From Polytrichum commune (taxonomy: Eukaryota > Streptophyta > Polytrichopsida > Polytrichales > Polytrichaceae): 64,000 nt of DNA. Of this stretch, positions 61,350 to 64,000 are shown one piece after another (the stretch's first letter is position 1; every line of letters begins with the position of its first letter). The notes below the pieces were generated by a model. That model had not been told where the DNA came from. It saw nothing but the letters and a program-made list of their open reading frames with translations, and ran no database searches. The position numbers and the translations under genes are program-made. The DNA lies in NCBI GenBank assembly GCA_950295325.1, contig OX485804.1, positions 61,658,533 to 61,722,532 on the forward strand. Reading direction: 5' to 3'.

Positions 61350-61535
61350 TCATTGGGTTGGAGTTCAAGACTTTGGGGAAATTACCGGTCGTTTTAGAGG
61401 GATTTAGAGAATATACCTCAAAACGTATGAAGGCGAACCGGAAGATGTGAACATGTCACCGATTGGACTTGGAAACACTAGGGATCTCAACTGAGTGTGT
61501 GTGTGTGTGTGTGTGTGTGTGTCTTAGAACTCCCT
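61350..61535 (-). repeat. CCGGTT-rich repeat, copy g
   Basis: Minus-strand copy directly after f, so f and g form an inverted pair. Its end is interrupted by a (TG)n tract at 61494-61522. Confidence 0.6.
61494..61522. repeat. (TG)n microsatellite
   Basis: Uninterrupted GT/TG run of about 29 bases within CCGGTT repeat copy g. Confidence 0.95.
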
Positions 61536-61650
61536 AGACACGGGCTTCGATAAGGAAGGAAGAGGCTCGAGGAGCCCCAGATGGGCAATGAGACGAATAT
61601 ATACCCCTGCCTAGCTCATAACCTGTGTTGCGATTTTCACACACTCGGTA

Positions 61651-61971
61651 CACTAAATATGGTAATTTATGTCACTGTGGTGCTTCTTCTGATGACGCTT
61701 CCTAGTAATAACTTTATGATTACTGTCATGGACCAGTGGAATTTGGATGAAATCCGTGCCAATTCCTGAACCACATGGTTGATGTATTATGCGTCCTAAC
61801 AGTTCGGTCGGAGGTGTTGTCATTGGACTTAAATTGAATGAAAATCCACTCAGTACGTGATAGTAATTGTAACACTGTAACTCTATAATGCTCAAATTTT
61901 GCTTACGAGGAATAACAAATACTGTTAGGTTTTCAATTTAGTGTTGGTGACACTAAATATCATATTTAGTG
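61651..61971. mobile_element. Family P MITE, copy at 61.65 kb
   Basis: This 321-bp element has perfect TA flanks (61649-61650, 61972-61973). The left end is CACTAAATATGGTAATTTA; the right end is the intact CACTAAATAT.ATATTTAGTG palindrome. The interior is diverged and shorter than the 9.35 kb copy. Confidence 0.8.
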
Positions 61972-62569
61972 TAGCTTGTAGATGGCTTTTGATTAAATTT
62001 TTGGCTAGAGAACCCTCTTACACACATTGTTGTACTATAAGGTATTACTAGCACTAGGCTAGCACTCTCTACCAAAGTTTGTGTAAGCCTGGCAAGGAAA
62101 GTGGGCCAGGGTGAGACTTAGGCTCTAATGAAAATCTCTTAGATTCAAATAAGTCAAGGAAGTTCTCAATGGATAATTTTCTCTTTGCCCCCACTTCTTG
62201 TAGGATATGAAACACACAACTAGTGCAAGATGATTAGCAAACCCAAATTGTGCTTGTAACCATTTTCCTCATACATTGCAAATTTTATGTGAATATTCTA
62301 CTCATTCAAAGTGGAGATTCTCTAAGTTAGTAAAACGACTGTATAGCCCCCCCCCCCATTTATATGATTGTTGCGTCTACAGTTGTGAATACAATTTGAG
62401 GATGTTTGCAATCTCTTTCTAGTGCATATCTTTTTGGTGTCCATTCATAGATTCACACCCAACTGTAGGCCACTCAACATATAAGGGATGCATGACCTAT
62501 TTTGTTGCTTGTCTAAATCAAATGCCTATATCTGATTGGTGTGTGGTTCAATAAGCATCAAAGAGGAAA

Positions 62570-62830
62570 CACCTAAACACACATTTGTGAGAGGGATTGG
62601 GCTACGACTTCAAATTTAAATAGCTACTCCACACTCTCATCCATAGTAAACAAAAGTGAGAGGATTTATGTAGGGATACCTCATAAGTTATGAGATACCT
62701 TATTCAATTGAGGAATCAACAAACATGCACTTATGATTGCTATTGCTAATTAGGGGAGGTTTGGTTTCCAATCCAATATTTGTTGATGCTTCATAGTGGA
62801 TTTGTCCATGCAACAACGGTTTTGTTCTGT
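62570..62830 (+). repeat. Dispersed repeat, copy at 62.6 kb
   Basis: Matches 24.37-24.62 kb in the same direction: GAGAG/AAGAGATTG-ACTAC, TTCAAATTT-AAT, ACTCC-CACTC, TTCATAG/CGTAGGATTT-like and ATGCAACA. Unrecognised family. Confidence 0.5.
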
Positions 62831-63068
62831 AACTCTAATCAATGAAAAATGACTTGAAGAACACCCGCATACCTTAGGTGCCCATTTCACATCACACACC
62901 AAATTGAGCATATTTACTCTAGAACCGTTTTCCCACATACTTAGTGAGTAAAAGTATTGAAAGAAAAGTTGATATCTGACACATTATGGATCATGGCATC
63001 AAACAATATGCCAACCTTAAAATCAAGAACACATGGATGGGTGGGGAAGAGGACCCTACAAGGAAAAG

Positions 63069-63087
63069 CTAAATATGATATTTAGTG
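63069..63087. mobile_element. Isolated family P end
   Basis: CTAAATATGATATTTAGTG, followed by TCAC as in family P. I find no matching second end before the window closes, so this is a fragment or a solo end. Confidence 0.55.
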
Positions 63088-63559
63088 TCACACACTATTT
63101 GGATTTACACACTGCTATATCCTTTCTACTACTGATGTAACTTTTTACCCAGTAAATTTGATTCAGGTTCTAGTAATGTCCAAACAACCAATTTAAAAAT
63201 TGTTGGTGAAATATGAGATATACAGTAAACAAGTATCGCATTGCGCAATTCCCAAAAAGTAAGTGTAGTATGTACCTTCAATTTGTTGCATTATATGCCT
63301 TACAATAATAATAACAATGATGATAATGGCCACATGCCCCCCTGACACTCCGGCTTGCAGGCTGTGGGACTTCCATGTGTCTGTTCCAGAGTACCTCCAC
63401 CGCTGCACTTTAATTGTCCCTCTAAGGCTGTGGGTTCATTGAGAAGCGGAAACGGAAACATTGATGTCACCTTCGTACCACCATCGGTTATGTGGAAGTT
63501 ATTTGGTCGATTTCCCCCACGTTCTTCAACTTTTGATGGTTAGGTTTTTTACTTGACAA

Positions 63560-63880
63560 AGTTTGTGTTGCATTAGCGAATCTATGATGAAGCAAGCACA
63601 CAAAGCCATCGGATTGAAAATTGGACTTTCTTTAATTTAGTTCCGGTTATCATAAGTGCATGTATATCGTTTCTTTGACTGAATACGTAGGTCCTCTCGA
63701 TTGTGTTCATTATCGAGTGCGGAGTAGTTGATCAACTTTGAAGACGTATAAAGTCTCTTTTAAACATGTGTCTTTACAATATTTGTTTTGTGATCCTCAC
63801 CGCACCACGCACCAGTCGGGTATAGGTGTCCGATTAAGAAAAAAGTAACATGATAACACCTACAAACCTTGTTGCATTCT
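63560..63880 (+). repeat. Dispersed repeat, copy at 63.6 kb
   Basis: Begins TTTGTGTTGCATTAGCGAAT (as at 32.13 kb) and continues through segments shared with 33.42-33.61 kb (GAGTGCGGAGTAGTT, AACATGTGT, GTGATCCTCACC, GATTAAGAAAAAAGTA, ACACCTACAAACCTT). It is the most complete forward copy of this unrecognised family. Confidence 0.55.
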
Positions 63881-64000
63881 TAGGAATTTTGTACATTGAA
63901 CATTCATCTTAGCGCTTTGAAGAATTCATAACAAGGCGGAAGGACCAACGCCCCATTGCCGGGGTGTTTGTTGGAGCATCCCCAACATTCCACTTCACCT

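Overview
This window looks like nuclear, AT-rich, gene-poor DNA from a land plant. I found no intact protein-coding gene, no rRNA, no convincing tRNA and no CRISPR. The plant assignment rests on two decayed coding regions and on the mix of small DNA transposons. The coding relics are a plant-type DDE_Tnp_4 (PIF/Harbinger-like) transposase at 55.4-56.3 kb and a gene of the multicopy plant family carrying a DUF7869-like VGHTHDDID-type motif at 39.7-42.05 kb. The species cannot be named from the sequence alone. I recognised no LTR retrotransposon, LINE or virus-like coding region.

Much of the window is built from short non-autonomous elements (MITEs) whose ends and target duplications can be read directly. 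Family H (PIF/Harbinger-like) is about 480-500 bp, starts GGGCCACTTCACACACGAG and has 3-bp TNA target duplications. It is seen nine times: 10.2, 18.7, 20.5, 21.9, 26.8, 33.9, 53.3, 59.6 and 60.1 kb. A second, unrelated TTA-flanked Tourist-like element sits at 32.2 kb. Several families are flanked by TA and begin CAC, suggesting Tc1/mariner-type mobilisation: P (9.35, 13.95, 48.25, 56.6, 61.65 kb and an end at 63.07), Q (28.3 and 52.4 kb), S (46.7, 47.4, 48.8 kb) and U (22.7 and 29.65 kb). P, Q and S share a TTTAGTGT end core, and the P end is itself a near-perfect palindrome. A textbook hAT MITE with an 8-bp duplication lies at 3.44-3.96 kb. Family M has G-rich ends and 8-11-bp duplications (30.8 and 40.3 kb), with a relative at 45.65 kb.

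Nested insertions give relative ages. A U element splits a CCGGTT-rich repeat at 29.5-30.1 kb, an M element splits the DUF7869-like relic, the hAT element sits in an older repeat, and a GC-rich segment lies inside a Q element.

Other structure includes a long foldback at 37.33-37.52 kb that resembles a plant microRNA precursor, two further foldbacks (38.74 and 43.35 kb), and a 49-bp minisatellite next to the 38.74 kb foldback. There are also tandem or duplicated blocks at 12.3-13.9, 23.7, 25.0 and 31-33.4 kb, an inverted pair around 19.7-21.7 kb, and many simple repeats. The best candidates for something undescribed are the microRNA-like foldback and the group of TA-flanked elements with palindromic ends.
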